Below are positions 24,401-37,479 of a stretch of 64,000 bases of DNA, piece by piece. Within the stretch, counting starts at the first letter, position 1. Each line of letters begins with the position of its first letter. Source of the stretch: Halocaridina rubra (taxonomy: Eukaryota; Arthropoda; Malacostraca; Decapoda; Atyidae). The stretch spans positions 16,001 to 80,000 of the forward strand of contig JAXCGZ010000118.1 of NCBI GenBank assembly GCA_037179515.1, read 5' to 3'. Both the position numbers and the translations under genes were made by a program. The notes under the pieces were generated by a model. It was not told the DNA's origin. It ran no database searches and saw nothing but the letters and a program-made list of their open reading frames with translations.

Positions 24401-25811
24401 AAATGTATGAAGAAATTCGGGAAAGCTTGAAAACTCTTGAATATAAACTTGCATAATATAAAGACTACACCAAGAGGATACACGCACATGTTACATAAAG
24501 AATATGTTAAATTGTTAAAGCAAGGTAATGCAGAAATTATATGTCGAGAAATCAGCTAGGATACAGTATAACAAAAATGAAAGGAAGGATAATAATGAGA
24601 TGTGATACCCTTGACCTCATGGGTAAGGATACCAACATGACTGGAGACAAAGGCAGGTGGAGGGGGTTCATCAAGAACAGTGACCCTGTATAAGGCCGGA
24701 CTAATAAATCTGACAAAGAAAGAGAAGAACCCTTGACTTAATGGAAAGAAAAACATGAAACAAAATGGACCAACTGTTTGCTTAGGTTTGAGGGGAAAGA
24801 AAACGAGCATTTTTTTTTAATTGAGTAGCCTGAACAGTAATATTAACTATAAATACATATCCACCCAATGACCATATTTTGAAAATACACATATACCAGC
24901 AATCCTAATTGAATGGGGATGGTGGTGGCCGAATCAAGGCGCACATGCACATTTATCAGAAGATAATATACTCATAACCAATAGCAAATAAATTCCCTTT
25001 AAAAATGATATACAAGGAACAGAAAAAAGGAAAAAAAATATATGAACGTTGGTAGGAATGAAATGTGATATAGAGAAGAAGCAGTAGCAGAAAAAAAACT
25101 GCCATAGTTTTGACAGTGAATGTCAAAGTATATGGAAAGCCGCTACAAAGGCATAACCCAACTTGCTCCAATCCCAAACACGTTGGACACTGGGTGACAA
25201 CTTTAGATCAACTGTAAAGTACTCTTAGTGATCAGATTGGTTTAGTAAGTATGGATTGTTAGTCATGCCAGGAACTTTTAAGCAAAACTACCATAGATAC
25301 ACATTTACTATCACGCCCTCAGTTATGAAATAAATCTCACGAAGTTTATTCTAATATTACGTTGCATATGGATAAGTTCACTTCTAGATTTTTTCAGTTT
25401 TCTGTATTCATTTTACGCACTGCAGGTGTGAAAATTAATTTGTGCAAAACTGTCTTAGTTGTCTAATGATGAGATATATTGTAATTGGAAAACGAGAGAG
25501 AAGCAGATGAAAATATAATACCTAATTACTGTGCTTTTTCCTCCAGCCTAACCAAATATTAAAACAATTTTGAGTTTTTTTTTTTTTCTAATTGGAGGTA
25601 TTGGCCCCACCAGACCCCTTTTATGCCATCCCATGGTAAGAGGCTCGAAACAAAGTGTTACATTGAGTTGTATAACTTGGATAAGTGACTCAAACGAGAC
25701 ACCCTGTAGGTGGATGCCGGATCATACATCGACCACAATACAATTGGGACATAACTCTGGGTATCGGTCCAGTGTGTACTTAGAAAAATACTGTTGTGCT
25801 CATTTTTGTGG
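24401..25811. other. Intergenic DNA
   Basis: No exon-like signal. A T-run followed by AATTGGAGGTATTGGCCCC (25576-25606) resembles the 3' end of the LINE at 3290-6600. Confidence 0.35.
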
Positions 25812-26153
25812 TAAATTTTTACTATTGTGCCCGTCTCACTTTGTAGGTGAAGCATATTTTTGCTATGTTTTTATTTGTTTTGAATGAATTACCTTGAAAA
25901 CCGTTTGAAAATACATGTTAACCTAACTTGAAAATATGTTTGCGATATTTTTCCTATGGTTTTTTGACGTTTTTGAATTAATGTGGCCTTGGAAAGTATT
26001 GCAAATAACTATCTTTTAGATTAGGGTAGATTAAGTTACGTTAGCATATATTTTCCGACGGTTTTCAAGGTCAGATTCATTCGAAACGCATAGATAATCA
26101 TAGGAAAAATATAATTTTCACCTCCAAATTGAGAAGGGCACAATTGTAAAATT
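25812..26153. mobile_element. Fold-back element with about 100-bp arms
   Basis: The left arm (25812-25912: ATTGTGCCCGTCTCA ... GAATGAATTACCTTGAAAAC) is the inverted match of the right arm (26050-26153: GTTTTCAAGGTCAGATTCATTC ... GAGAAGGGCACAAT), with roughly 20-25% divergence by eye. The centre contains TTAGGTT/AACCTAA-type motifs. No coding capacity. Confidence 0.7.
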
Positions 26154-26889
26154 AAATACCCAGTTTTCAAACAAGAGTAATATCTCTGTTTCTTCCAGTC
26201 TATTAGGTCTATCTTTGCCGTCTCTTAGCCGTAGGTTTAGCCTTGATCAGTGTTGGGCCATTCTCTTTCAGACTTTAATCATTGTGAACTATCATATAAC
26301 CCACTTATTGTAATAAAGACCACCACACTTTAAAAAGTATTCATCACACCTCCAGTATTCAAATAAGCCCATTACCATATGATTCATCACACAGGGCTCT
26401 TTCCCGTAAACACAATTAGGTAATCACATCTAAGTTAAAGATCTTGTAATGATGAGTAACCCTCAACGTGCCCTGTAAAGTTAAATAACCCTGTATTTTG
26501 TTAGGTTAGGTTAAGTTACAATAGATTAGGCGATTTGCCTTGTAAATATGAATTAACCTTAGAGAACCCTGGGGTTACTTTTCTTTACAGTATCTCAAGT
26601 GCTTATTAGATATGAAAGTACAGTATTTAACTATCATAAACCCATAATATGGTATAAGAATCGATGCTGCAGTTGTGTAGAATGCTGTACAAGTATTGGA
26701 TATGTACAGATTCCAGAACGGTTGGACTTTTCATACATTTATCAATGATTTATTATTCACAGCTATTTACTAGTTCTAGTCTCTATGACAAATTTTGTTT
26801 AAAAATTGTGATTTCATTATATTTGCAATTATGGTACCCCTACAGCTCTGACCTGTCCCATATTATGTAGGACTAAGCAGATATGGGAA

Positions 26890-27320
26890 AATCCCTTTAG
26901 GCCACATCATCCAATCAGAATCTCTATACTCACATCCTTCTCTCTTCCCAGCTCCACCGACATACCAACCAATGCTCTTTTCATCCCCATCCATCCATCT
27001 CATTCTTGGTCTTGCTTTTGGCATTACTCAACTAACATCAGCTCCTCACTTTTTCCTCAATTCATTATTATTTATTCTATCTAGCCTATATGGCCAAACC
27101 ACGTCAGCACTCCCAATTTAAACTAATCACACAGCTTTCTACCAATGTCTATTTTCTGCCTAACCTCCACATTTAGTACATTATTCATTTTGGAGGCACC
27201 TATCATATTTCATAGACACCTCTTCTCCATCACATTTCAGTTTCTTATATCATTCTCCTGTAGGCTACATTCCAAGTCTCTGCTCCATGCAGTTCCATTG
27301 GCTGAAACACACTTTGTCTT
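26890..27320 (-). mobile_element. Decayed LINE fragment, RT C-terminal end
   Basis: Broken minus-strand frames give LHGAETW, WFGHI-like and RMRWMDG wording, the same C-terminal region as the LINE at 3290-6600. Many stops; old copy. Confidence 0.6.
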
Positions 27321-27611
27321 CATGTTATATAATACTGATTAACAGAAAAGTGCTATCTGTATAAGACGAGTTGTCAATATGGGATTTGATAATAAAGAGG
27401 AGTCTAATGACCTCGTCTTTTTTAATTTTATGTTATTAGAATTTAGGTTTTGTGTTGTATCTGTAGTATTCCTGAATGACATTGGCTTTTTATAACTTAT
27501 TTGTATCACTTCTATTTTTTTGGAATTTCGTAATTGTTTAAGCTTCAGTGATAGGGACAAAATTATTCTTAAACTCCAGTTTAATACTGTCTTAATTTTT
27601 ATTATGATGTT

Positions 27612-27840
27612 ATAGTTTTTTTTAATGCTTGTGACACCAGGACGGGCCAAAAAAAAAAAAAATCTACCCTTATCGAGCCTGGGCATGAAGAAAACATAGG
27701 GAGAAACAGGGATGGGGAGTGTATTATGACTTGTCAGATGTGGAGATGATAAAACATGTATAACAAATATCCAATAACATTCGGTGTTGATGTAGGAATA
27801 AAAAGAGAACCGTAACTGAAGGAAGACTTAACATCGAACT
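27612..27840. repeat. Dispersed repeat with internal poly(A), copy 1
   Basis: TGACACCAGGACGGGCC, an A-run of about 14, TCTACCCTTATCGAGCCTGG, then GTCAGATGTGGAGATG and ATATCCAATAACATTCGGTG. The same order occurs at 58530-58795 and partly at 53030-53160. No coding capacity; it may be a SINE or part of a longer element. Confidence 0.65.
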
Positions 27841-28355
27841 GTCCTGGACAGTTTTATTTAAGGCCAAAAGATCCTTCAGCTGTAGTATTGCAATGGGCGG
27901 TTGGTGCCATGGGCCAACCTACATGTTACTAGTCACTATCATGTTCTTGTATAGTACCATAAAAATCAGGTGTGTATTGTATGTACAGTACAGTGCAATT
28001 ATTCATGAAAATATACAAAGATAATGCGATATTTTGTCCAGTTTGTTTGTTTACAAGTAATTTTCGTTAGCCACTACAATGATAGCTTAATTTAGCGTAC
28101 AGAGTAACAATGTCATAATCCTAGCTCCTTAAAAAATAATTTTTTAGATGTATACATTTGTAATAAAAAAAATTTATTAGATGCTACATATGTAATCCCA
28201 ATCAGTTTTGTAATCTCTGTTTTTGCAAGGCAGTATAGTTACAAAATTTCTCTATGTTCACATGTGATACGATATCATTCAAAGCAAAGAATTTTTTGTT
28301 TATATTCTTTCCATGTATTTTTCAGATTAATTTTCGTTCACAAAAAATCGTAGCT

Positions 28356-31300
28356 ATGGAGACTGGGCAATCAAACAACAACAGGCTTCCTAATAATTTA
28401 CCACAACTCCAGAATTTGATCAAACGCGATGCCGCTTCTTATGCAGATGAATTTGAGCGACAGCATTCGGTTTATGCAGCCACAATAGTTATCTTTGAAC
28501 AGAATCCTTCAGTATATAATGAACAGTTACATGAACTTGTTATGTTCATGGCACAAGTAAGTGGATAGTCTTCTTTTGAATTTTAAACAAAGTAGGACAG
28601 CAGACTTGGGATTCATAATGAATATGATATGTCCTAATTAATGTAATATATTTTTATTAGTTATAGAGGATATATTTATTCGAATATAATTAAGAAATAT
28701 ATTAATTACTTAGTTACTAAAGATGAGTTTATTGTGATATGAATCATATGCATTATTTTTATTTTTTATCACAAAATCATTGGTAGGTTCGTCAGATAAT
28801 AATTATATGCAGAGCCATTTTAAGTTTCAGATGTTTTGCTTACACTATATAAAGTTGGTAAAATTTCAATATATTGAATAATATTTAGACTTGTAAAGGA
28901 ATATACTTTTCTGTCATTAAAGTGCTGATTTCCCATTAAAATAGTTCTTTTATGTGCACTGTCAGAATTCTGATTTATAATTGCAGACGTATTACATTCT
29001 TGGATTTCTACCCGTAAGTGCCTTATAATGCCATATTGAAATGTGGTCATACTCATGTTCTTACCATCACACCCTGTCATAGGCATTTATGTTACCAAGG
29101 TATATTCCCTGGTGAAAACTTTATTTCTTTACTAAAAGTTTATGAAATTATAATTGTGAAACTCCTCTTTACCTTGTATTCCAGGTAGCACATTGCTATC
29201 CAGAACAGTTAAATGAGTTTCCGCAAGAACTAATGACTCTTCTAAAACGTCATGCGTCTGTTTTGCACCCCGAGATGCGCATGTCATTGGTGAAAGCACT
29301 GGTTCTTTTGCGCAACAAGAATTTACTCTCCCCAACAGATTTGCACATTCTTTTCTTTCAGCTCTTAAGATGCCAGGTAACTTGCATAATACTTCTAGTT
29401 CCACGCTTCTATTCAATGTATTTCTTTGTTTAAGCACTGTGAATAGAAATTCAAGGCAGATGAAATTACCAGCCTTTATTCTCCCGTTTATATTCCTCCT
29501 ACTATTTTCTCCATCTATGAATTGACTTCTTTCATTCTCTTACTTTGAATTCTTGTTGTCAAGGTTGTTCATGACATAGTTACTAAGTATCTTTTCAGTG
29601 GAAGTACCAATTTTACACTCAGATGAGTGAACAGTTTTCTTAGGGTCGGTCTTGTATCTAAATTCCACATCATCCTCGCTATTCATATTATAGATATGAA
29701 CCTATACTATTTAGTAGGAGTATTTCTTCATTTTTAAAATTTGAGGCACATATCTCTCTATATACAAGAGCCATAATCCACCTAATAAGAGGGATGACTG
29801 AGTCAAAACAAAATCCCTGACTCTTTAAGGGAGGCAAAAGAGAGGAGGGGATTCCCCGTCCCCTCGCTTTGCACTATTTAGTTGACTTTTATGACACAAG
29901 GACACAAGTTGTTGATATTCTTGCCCCCTTACCTCAGGGGTACTGAGGCACATGGTAATTAGTATTTTCATGAATTCTTTTTCCTTATTGGTGATATTGG
30001 ACACTTGACTTATTTCAGCTACAGCTGTCAACTGCTGAGCGCTAAATGTAATTACGCATGCAGGAAGGGAGGGATTTTTTATTTTCACTTAACACTGCAT
30101 CTCTGTAAAATGGTAAAATGCATAAAAAGATTATGTTTGCAGGAGGGTAGACTTTTCCCCCATTAATTTTAGCATGTAGATGACTTTAAAGGGAAATGTT
30201 GATGAAAATACTTTTATATATGTGGATACACTTTTCAGTAAATTGCTGGACTATACTTGGTAATTCATTTAATATAAACGTTTTTACTGCAAGCTATTAG
30301 GAAGTATGAACTTACAGACCATTATTTTTGTCCAAAACTAGCATTTTTATACATAAGTTGAGTGGTGGACATTGTTACTATCGGATAATTTAATTGAATT
30401 TAGAGTAATAGTCTATACAATGGTGATAACTGTACTTAAATTTGAGGCTGCATTCTGATATTGAATAGTAAGAAATCTCCAGCCAGAACCCTAATAATAT
30501 GGCCTTGAAATGTGCATAGTTTTGGAGTAAATGGGATAGATATCTTAGCATTGAGTGAATGATAGTTGAAAGGGAAATGTGAGACATAGTTTGGGATTGG
30601 GGTAGAGAGGGTGTCTGACACAGAGAGAGGGTGAAAGTTGTGGTTCAAATGATGAGACAAAAGCTTGTGTATAGTTATTCTTCATTTCCCTTTTGGTTTC
30701 CCTTCTCTCAGGCAGAACATCCTCTAAGATATACTCCAACAACAACAAACAGTTGTCACTTTTTCCAAATAGTAGCTGATACTCAACTTTACCAGTATCA
30801 GAAACACTTATCTTTGTATAATAAATCAAGTACTGATGGTTCATCTCCTCCCCTAGCCCATGTTCGTGCAAAATGTTTCTTTGCACATAAACTAAGAATC
30901 TTGCCTTGAATCCTCCTCACATGTGGGTCTAGGCTATTCCAATTTATTTCTCCTTGATTATATTTCCTTGTATTTAATATTTTATGTTTTCTCTCATGTG
31001 GATCGTTTACAGCTGAGTTTATCTCTTCTAGTCTAACCATATTGCTTTTGTCATGCACCTCTAGTCCTTGTTGATTGCTTGGTAGGTTATATAACATAGC
31101 TATTATAACGTTTTGCAGACCCAAGTTTACGCAAGTATCAATAAACTACTTGAAATAATTTTGTTTAGCAATATTTACTTCAGTGACCAATCACTCTTTA
31201 TATTGAGACTACAATAAACCTTTCCTGAAATACTGTACTTAGTAAGCTGATCCCCCGGTACTCAAAGCAATTGCCTTTGGGCAGTTGAACCATACATACT

Positions 31301-33996
31301 CTATGACAGTCCACTGGTGCTTTACCCATAAGAAAAAATTATACAGCAAACATCAAATTTACCACCACTTCTCTGCCTTTCAATAAAACTACAGCAGCTG
31401 TTTCGTCTGTATTAGTTGAGTATCCCAATTTTTTATTCATTAGAGCTCTGATCCCCTATCTGTACTTCCTCACATGTATTCCTTTTCCTCCCTCACTATT
31501 CTTACCCTGTAATCCGCTGTCCAGAATAACAAGAACTTTCTCTTTTAAAATATTTGACAGGTGTTGTACCCATCTCTCATCTACCATTTTTCTTTTTCTC
31601 ATCAGTTCTGCATATCATTTATTACTTCTTCTTTCATTTTATACTATCTTGAATGTTATTTTCATATGATGTTTTTCTTTCCCTGACCAATCCACTAATA
31701 TCTTCATTTTACTACTCTCTTTATCCTAATCTTCTTACTTGATATGCCTTTTAATGAGTTCTTAGGAGCTCATCTTGCCATTTCCCACCTCTTTAAAGTC
31801 TCTTTTCTAACTCATGCTTTGACTTCTTTTGTTAAGAAACATATTTTCATTATCTATCTTCTTTTTCCTGCCATCCCTCCTAATTTTAGATTTGCCTACA
31901 TCGGAAAATGTCTAACACACCACCCGCTACATGTGACATATTTACATCCAGTCATGGTGTTGTCCCATGTAGAAGCCTTTTTATTATTTCAATACCTTAG
32001 TTTTATTTCATCTATTATTCTCATTAATTTTAAATCTTAGGGCTAGACTACGAATTTTCGCCATGAGTAATAATTTTTCTATCTGCACAGTTACATGAAC
32101 TATCTGTTCTACACTAATAATCTTGATATTGCCTCATTATTCATATCCTTCACCCTCACGTAGTTTCTATAAAATTTATCACTAACCTAATCCTAATTTC
32201 TCAGATATCATAACTGATATGTGTAGTGAATTTCCTGTTTTGATTTTTTCTTTAAATTCCAGGACAAAGCTCTCCGGAAATTTCTTCAGCAGCACATTGT
32301 AACGGACATCAAAAACCTCAATGCCAAATCTAAAAATATGAAACTCAACAAGGAACTCCAGAACTTTATGTATGAAATGTTGAAAGCGAAATACGCTGTA
32401 GCAGCCAAAACTGCGTTGAACGTCATGATGGATTTGTACCGTAAAAGGATCTGGAATGATGCCAAGACTGTAAACATTATTACAACAGCATGTTTCCATA
32501 AAGTAACAAAGATCATGGTTACTGCCCTAAAGTTTTTTATTGGAAAAGATGAGGAAGAAGAAGGGAATAATAGTGAGTCTGATAGTGAGAGTGAAGGTGA
32601 ACAAGTTGCACTCAGAGCAGCTGTAATGGCATACAGAGTCAACAAGAAGACTAAGAAAAGAAAGCAGAAGCGATTAGATAAAGCTAAAGCATTTGTCAAA
32701 AAATCTAAAAAGGAAAAGACAACCAAAGTAAACATGGATTTTTCTGCTATACACCTCATTCATGATCCACAAGATATGGCTGAGAGGCTCTACAAAAGAT
32801 TGGAGAAGATGAATGAAAGATTTGAAGTGAAATTAATGATGATGAACCTCATTTCTCGCTTAATTGGCATTCACAAACTCTACATTCCCAATTTTTATGC
32901 GATGCTTCAGCGTTACTTGAACCCTAATCAGCGAGAGGTTACCAAAATAATGGTGTTTGGAGCTCAAGCTGCTCACGAGGAAGTTCCTCCGGATGATGTT
33001 GAACCTCTCGTTCGTACTCTGGCCAACAACTTTGTGACAGAACGATATTCAAATGAAGTCATGGCAATGGGTTTGAATGCCATCAGGGAACTCAGTGTTA
33101 GAAATCCATATGGAATGTCTGAAGATTTGTTACAAGACTTGGCACAGTACAAAAGTCACAAGGATAAAGGTGTGGCTATGGCAGCTCGATCACTGATTGT
33201 CCTCTACCGCGATAAAAATCCATTGCTCTTGGCAAGGAAAGATCGGGGAGCCAAAACAGAGTTGAAAGCAGAAGATAAAGAGCAAGCATTTGGTGAAAAT
33301 AAAGCCAGAAGTTTTATCCCTGGTGCCGAAATCTTAGCTTTTAAAACTGAAGATGATGAGAGTGAATCTGGTACTAGTGACAGTGACGATGGTGAATGGG
33401 TGGATGTAGAGCACCCGGATTATGTGGCATGTGATGATTCAGATGAAGTTGGTAGCAAAGGAAATATTGAAATTGAAGATGAAGGGAAAGTACTATCCAC
33501 AAAACAAGCTGTTAAAGAAGTAATGAAACTGACCCCACAAGAGAGAGCAGAAAAGGCCGAGGATATTGTCTGCACGCGTTTCCTTACAGATAAAGATTTT
33601 GCCAAAATTGCTGCTGTTCAAGCAGCAAAGTATGTGGAAAAATTCAGTCTTAGCAAGAAAACTAAAAATATGAAACGTAAATTGGAAGCAATTGAAGAAA
33701 AAACAGAGGCAGGGGAGCTTGTCTCTCTCAAGAACATTGAAATGATCTACAAAAAACGAAAACACGACAGAGAGGCCCGACTGCAAACGGTAATGGCTGG
33801 ACGAGAGGGAAGAGAAAAGTTTGGTCAGAGGAAAGGTAAACTAAATCCAAATGCCTCTACAACTAATAAACAGAAAAACAAAGGAAAGAATTTCATGATG
33901 ATGAAACACAAAGTTAAAGGGAAACAGAAACAATCCTTCAGAGATAAACAGATGAAATTAAGAAAAGCTCTTCTTAAACAACAAAAATACAAGTAA
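28356..33996 (+). CDS. SDAD1: SDA1 domain-containing protein 1 (60S ribosome biogenesis and export)
   Basis: Three phase-0 exons, 28356-28556, 29185-29376 and 32263-33996, give 708 residues (the human protein is about 687). The ATG at 28356 follows an acceptor (ATTTTTCAG, ends 28325), so a 5' UTR exon probably lies upstream. Residues 1-131 carry LPNNLPQLQNLIKRD and ALVLLRNKNLLSPTDL, and exon 3 opens the NUC130/3NT region (IVTDIKNLNAK, FMYEML, WNDAKTVNIITTACF). The SDA1 part follows, with FSAIHLIHDPQDMAERL, REVTKIM and DLAQYKSHKDKGVAM. An acidic stretch (DDESESGTSDSDDGEW), then a Lys/Arg-rich tail with NFMMMKHKVKGKQKQSFR ends the protein, as in other family members. In yeast, Sda1 is a nucleolar/nuclear factor needed for pre-60S export and G1 progression. 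Part of exon 3 (residues about 266-293) is duplicated downstream at 34257-34339. Confidence 0.97.
29758..29960. repeat. Dispersed repeat in SDAD1 intron 2, copy 1
   Basis: Starts ACAAGAGCCATAAT, contains GGATTCCCCGTCCCCTCGC and ends GATATTCTTGCCCCC. The same order is at 59299-59510, and the central motif also lies in the 5' leader of the LINE at about 6520-6550. Confidence 0.65.
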
Positions 33997-34107
33997 TGAC
34001 TTTATCTTTATTTAAATTGATCTGTATGTACTGTATTATATTTATTGTTACTTTACATTTAATATGATTAAGCCTCTCTACATGTATTAAAATCTAATGG
34101 TGACTAT

Positions 34108-34113
34108 AATAAA
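34108..34113 (+). terminator. SDAD1 polyadenylation signal
   Basis: AATAAA 112 bp after the SDAD1 stop, followed within 30 bp by a GT-rich stretch (GTGCATACTGTATTG). It is the first canonical signal downstream. Confidence 0.6.
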
Positions 34114-34256
34114 AAGGAATGGCTAGTGCATACTGTATTGTACTTCCTATAATTCAATTCGAATACTGGTGAACGGATCAGTTTGATATTACCAAAGGTT
34201 GCTTTATGTATCATATACACCGTAGAAGGCAACCACTGATAATGCAATACTTCTGA

Positions 34257-34339
34257 CAGAAGCGATTAGATAAAGCTAAAGCATTTGTCAAAAAATCTAA
34301 AAAGGAAAAGACAACCAAAGTAAACATGGATTTTTCTGC
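34257..34339 (+). pseudogene. 83-bp duplicated fragment of SDAD1 exon 3
   Basis: Every base matches 32665-32747 of the SDAD1 coding exon, offset 1592 bp in the same orientation, with unrelated sequence on both sides. It lies about 145 bp past the polyadenylation signal, so it is a noncoding partial copy. Confidence 0.9.
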
Positions 34340-34566
34340 AACTAAGTTTATCTCACCGACATGAAATCCCCTAAAATATGTCATCCACCTTTTACATATA
34401 ACTTACAATAACGAGGAAACATGTTCTCTTTTTAAAAGCATTAAGCTGCATAATAGGTACAGAAACAAAATAAAATATGCAAAAAATTTTAAACATCATT
34501 AATAAAAGGAAAATTACATAGTACTTGACAAGAACAGTAAAAAACTTATTATTAATAAATGGAATA

Positions 34567-34878
34567 TAGACGCTCCCCTACATATGAACAGCCGAGTTAA
34601 GAATATTCGCAGATACAAACAAAATCCTAACCATTGTCTACCCACGTATTAATGTACGTATTACTGTACTGTAGTATTACATTATTATTACTGTAATAAA
34701 ACTCATTAATACTTTATGTATTATGTAGAAGTTAAGTGTCTTTAGCCTATAAGTACTATACAGTACTGCATATGTATGTACTGTACAGTACTTATTTAAC
34801 CTGAACACAACTTACAAAAAATTCTACTTGCGAACGGACTTCTGGAATCTAACTTGTTTGTAAGTAGGGGAGTGTCTG
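34567..34878. mobile_element. TA-flanked MITE (Tc1/mariner/pogo-like), 312 bp
   Basis: The left end TAGACGCTCCCCTAC and right end GTAGGGGAGTGTCTG are inverted repeats. The similarity continues inward (TACAAAC near the left, GTTTGTA near the right), and each end is bordered by TA. No transposase. Confidence 0.65.
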
Positions 34879-34880
34879 TA

Positions 34881-37282
34881 TTACACAGTACATGACTAGA
34901 AGTGTAAAAGCTGAATGTTAATAAATGGAATTTTACTTAGTATATGACTAGAACTATAAAAGTACATAGTTGTACATTCATGACTTAGCATAGAATGAAT
35001 TAAAAATGAATTGAATAAGAAATGAAAATACAAATTACATAATATGCAGTATAAAATCATGTGACTGCATTATGAATTAATCTATTAAACACATTATAAT
35101 CATCTAGAATTATTGCAGCAGTATATAGCAACTTTAAAAAAATTAAAATTAATAAAGTAATCTTAGAGTAATGACAATAAACGGTGAAAGTAGTTTACTC
35201 ACTGATAAAAATTATGTTTCGTTTCAATTACATGATAAGAATAAGGGGAGAAAGAATAGTTCAGTTATTGATAAGTATCCTCTTCGCAAAATATACATGG
35301 TAAAAGAATAGTTCAGTAATTAAGTTAGAAGCTGAACATACTCTGCAATCCGTAATTCATTCTCTCTTACACTGCATTTTTTTTTTTTAATTGAACAAGG
35401 ATTCTGCTTTCATGGTCCTCTGCATGTTGTAAAAGTTTACTAAATGGGGTAAAGTAAGTTGATGGGAATATCCTCCTTTGTAGCTAACTTTACATGAAGA
35501 GTCAAGGCATACAATGGGGTTCTGGTGGAAAAACTTGACCAGAACCATAGAATTGGTGGATGCCATCCCCAAAACAAGGGGGATTGTGCCTTTTGTCTAT
35601 AGACTGATAGGTAACAATAACTGGGGGAAGAATAGTACAATTAGTGATAAAATTCATCAGAGACTAGAGTAACATTAGTTGATCAAAGCACGGGAAAAAA
35701 GTAGTTTATTGGAATAAACAAATTATAAATACTGTATAGCTGTATACCTCTGATGCCTGTTCCTGGAGAAATATTCCATTAGTAAGGAATGCACAGTATA
35801 TTGTTCGAAAAATATGATTAGCCAGTATACAGTATATATACCTGGTATATATGTTCGTTCATAAAAAAAAAGTGGGGGGGCTGAGAATATATTTCTCGTT
35901 TTTTTTTTTTTTTTTTTTTTTGCCTTAGAAACGCTGGCAGAAGTTGTGGAAGGACAAGGTATAGTGAAGCTCTGTTGCTTTCTGGACTTTATAAAAGATT
36001 TGTGACGTTCAAGTTGTAATATTTGTTAGGGTTCCCCACAACAGTATGATAATCAGTCCTCATCATTAATTCTCCGTGCTTTCTCACAATGACTTAATCG
36101 TAATTAAGTCCTTATATAACAAATGGACTTTAGTGTAAAATATGTAGTCTCTCACCATAATGGCATTATAATCAAGTCCTTAACTTAAAAAATGAGTAAA
36201 CATTTGTGCATCCTTCATATAGATACATCACTATACATTATATTAAATAAGCGTAAAATCATCTGTGTAACATTTCCTGCAAAATACAATTCTAAAGCAA
36301 GTTATAAAAATTTTTTGAAGAACAATAAAGTATTTGTACGTATAACATAGTTCTGCAAAGAAATGGAAGATACAGTAAGTGTAATAAAAGATAAAAAGTG
36401 AATCAAGACAAGAGCTACCTTTTGAATACTTACAGTTATTATGATTATACTTATACAGTACAGACATGTACTTGGCAGTGCAACTGGATGAGAATACAGT
36501 ATAACAATTCATACTTAGCAACTACGATTAGTACTGAATAAGCATAATAGAGTTCAAGGATACAGTATTAGCTATCTCTATCTGTTATACAAAAACTTTT
36601 GAGGTTTTAAACTTAGTAGTGCAAAAGTGTTCTGTTTTATTTCAATTATATAATTTTCCTATGCAATAAAATAAAAAAAATTATAATCTATTATCTGCAG
36701 AGCACTTTAAGCATGTTATCAGTAGTAGTAGTGATATTTAATTCAGTATGCTCCTGAACGATCATATAGCTAAAAAATTCCCATACTCATTATGGTTAAT
36801 TGATAAATTAATGAAGGAACATTTATTTTCATGACAAACTCCCCAACGCAGTTAGAAAAATTACAGTATAAAACATTTCTACTGGTTAAAGGTATAAATA
36901 CTCATATATGCCTCACTCAACTAAGAAAAAACCTCTTGCAGAATATCCACAAATTGCGGTTTTGGGGCATTGATTAAGTCATATGAGCACAATATGAGAA
37001 TCCACATTCACTGAAAAGTGAATCTGTAATCACTCTTATTTAACACTAGTACCAAACTCGCTCAGTTATATAACACAATAAAAGGGAAACAGTCCTTGAT
37101 AATTAAGTCACTATCAAAGTAAAGTTTTTCAAAGTACTGCAGTCCATATCCTTAAAAAACAACATAATAAGTGTGAATATAAATTGTATTGTATAAGTTA
37201 TAAAATGCCTTAAGATATAAGGATTGTGCGTATACTGAGAGATCTAAATTGTCCTCAAATCATAACTTCTTTTTACAAGATT
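34881..37282. other. Intergenic DNA between SDAD1 and PIGV
   Basis: AT-rich with a T-run at 35899-35921. No exon-like segment recognised. Confidence 0.4.
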
Positions 37283-37300
37283 GTTCTACATTATCTTGTA

Positions 37301-37479
37301 GCGTCCGCGACTCTGAGGCGTCAGGTCGAGGGTTCGCGCCCCGTCACGGTCTGAGGTTCGCAAGGGCATGCACTCAGGGTAAGGATTACATCTGCCAAAA
37401 CAAGTCCTTCGCAAGAAGGCAACCGTCCTAGCCCTTGGTTGAAAAGGGAGTCCGTGACGTAAAACCGGAACCGGAACCG
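37301..37479 (+). mobile_element. tRNA-derived SINE, copy 2 (5'-truncated)
   Basis: Starts inside the tRNA-like head (GCGTCCGCGACTCTGAGG) and is otherwise nearly identical to copy 1. The tail is CCGGAA repeated three times. An 18-bp target-site duplication, GTTCTACATTATCTTGTA, flanks it at 37283-37300 and 37480-37497. Confidence 0.92.

Noticed and set aside
28254..28355. Upstream start of SDAD1 at the ATG near 28254
   Set aside because: An acceptor ends at 28325 and homologues begin near METG/MSNR, which supports the ATG at 28356.
32182..33786. Minus-strand open frames inside SDAD1 exon 3
   Set aside because: Shadows of the coding strand; Phe/Leu-rich because of the Lys/Glu-rich sense strand.
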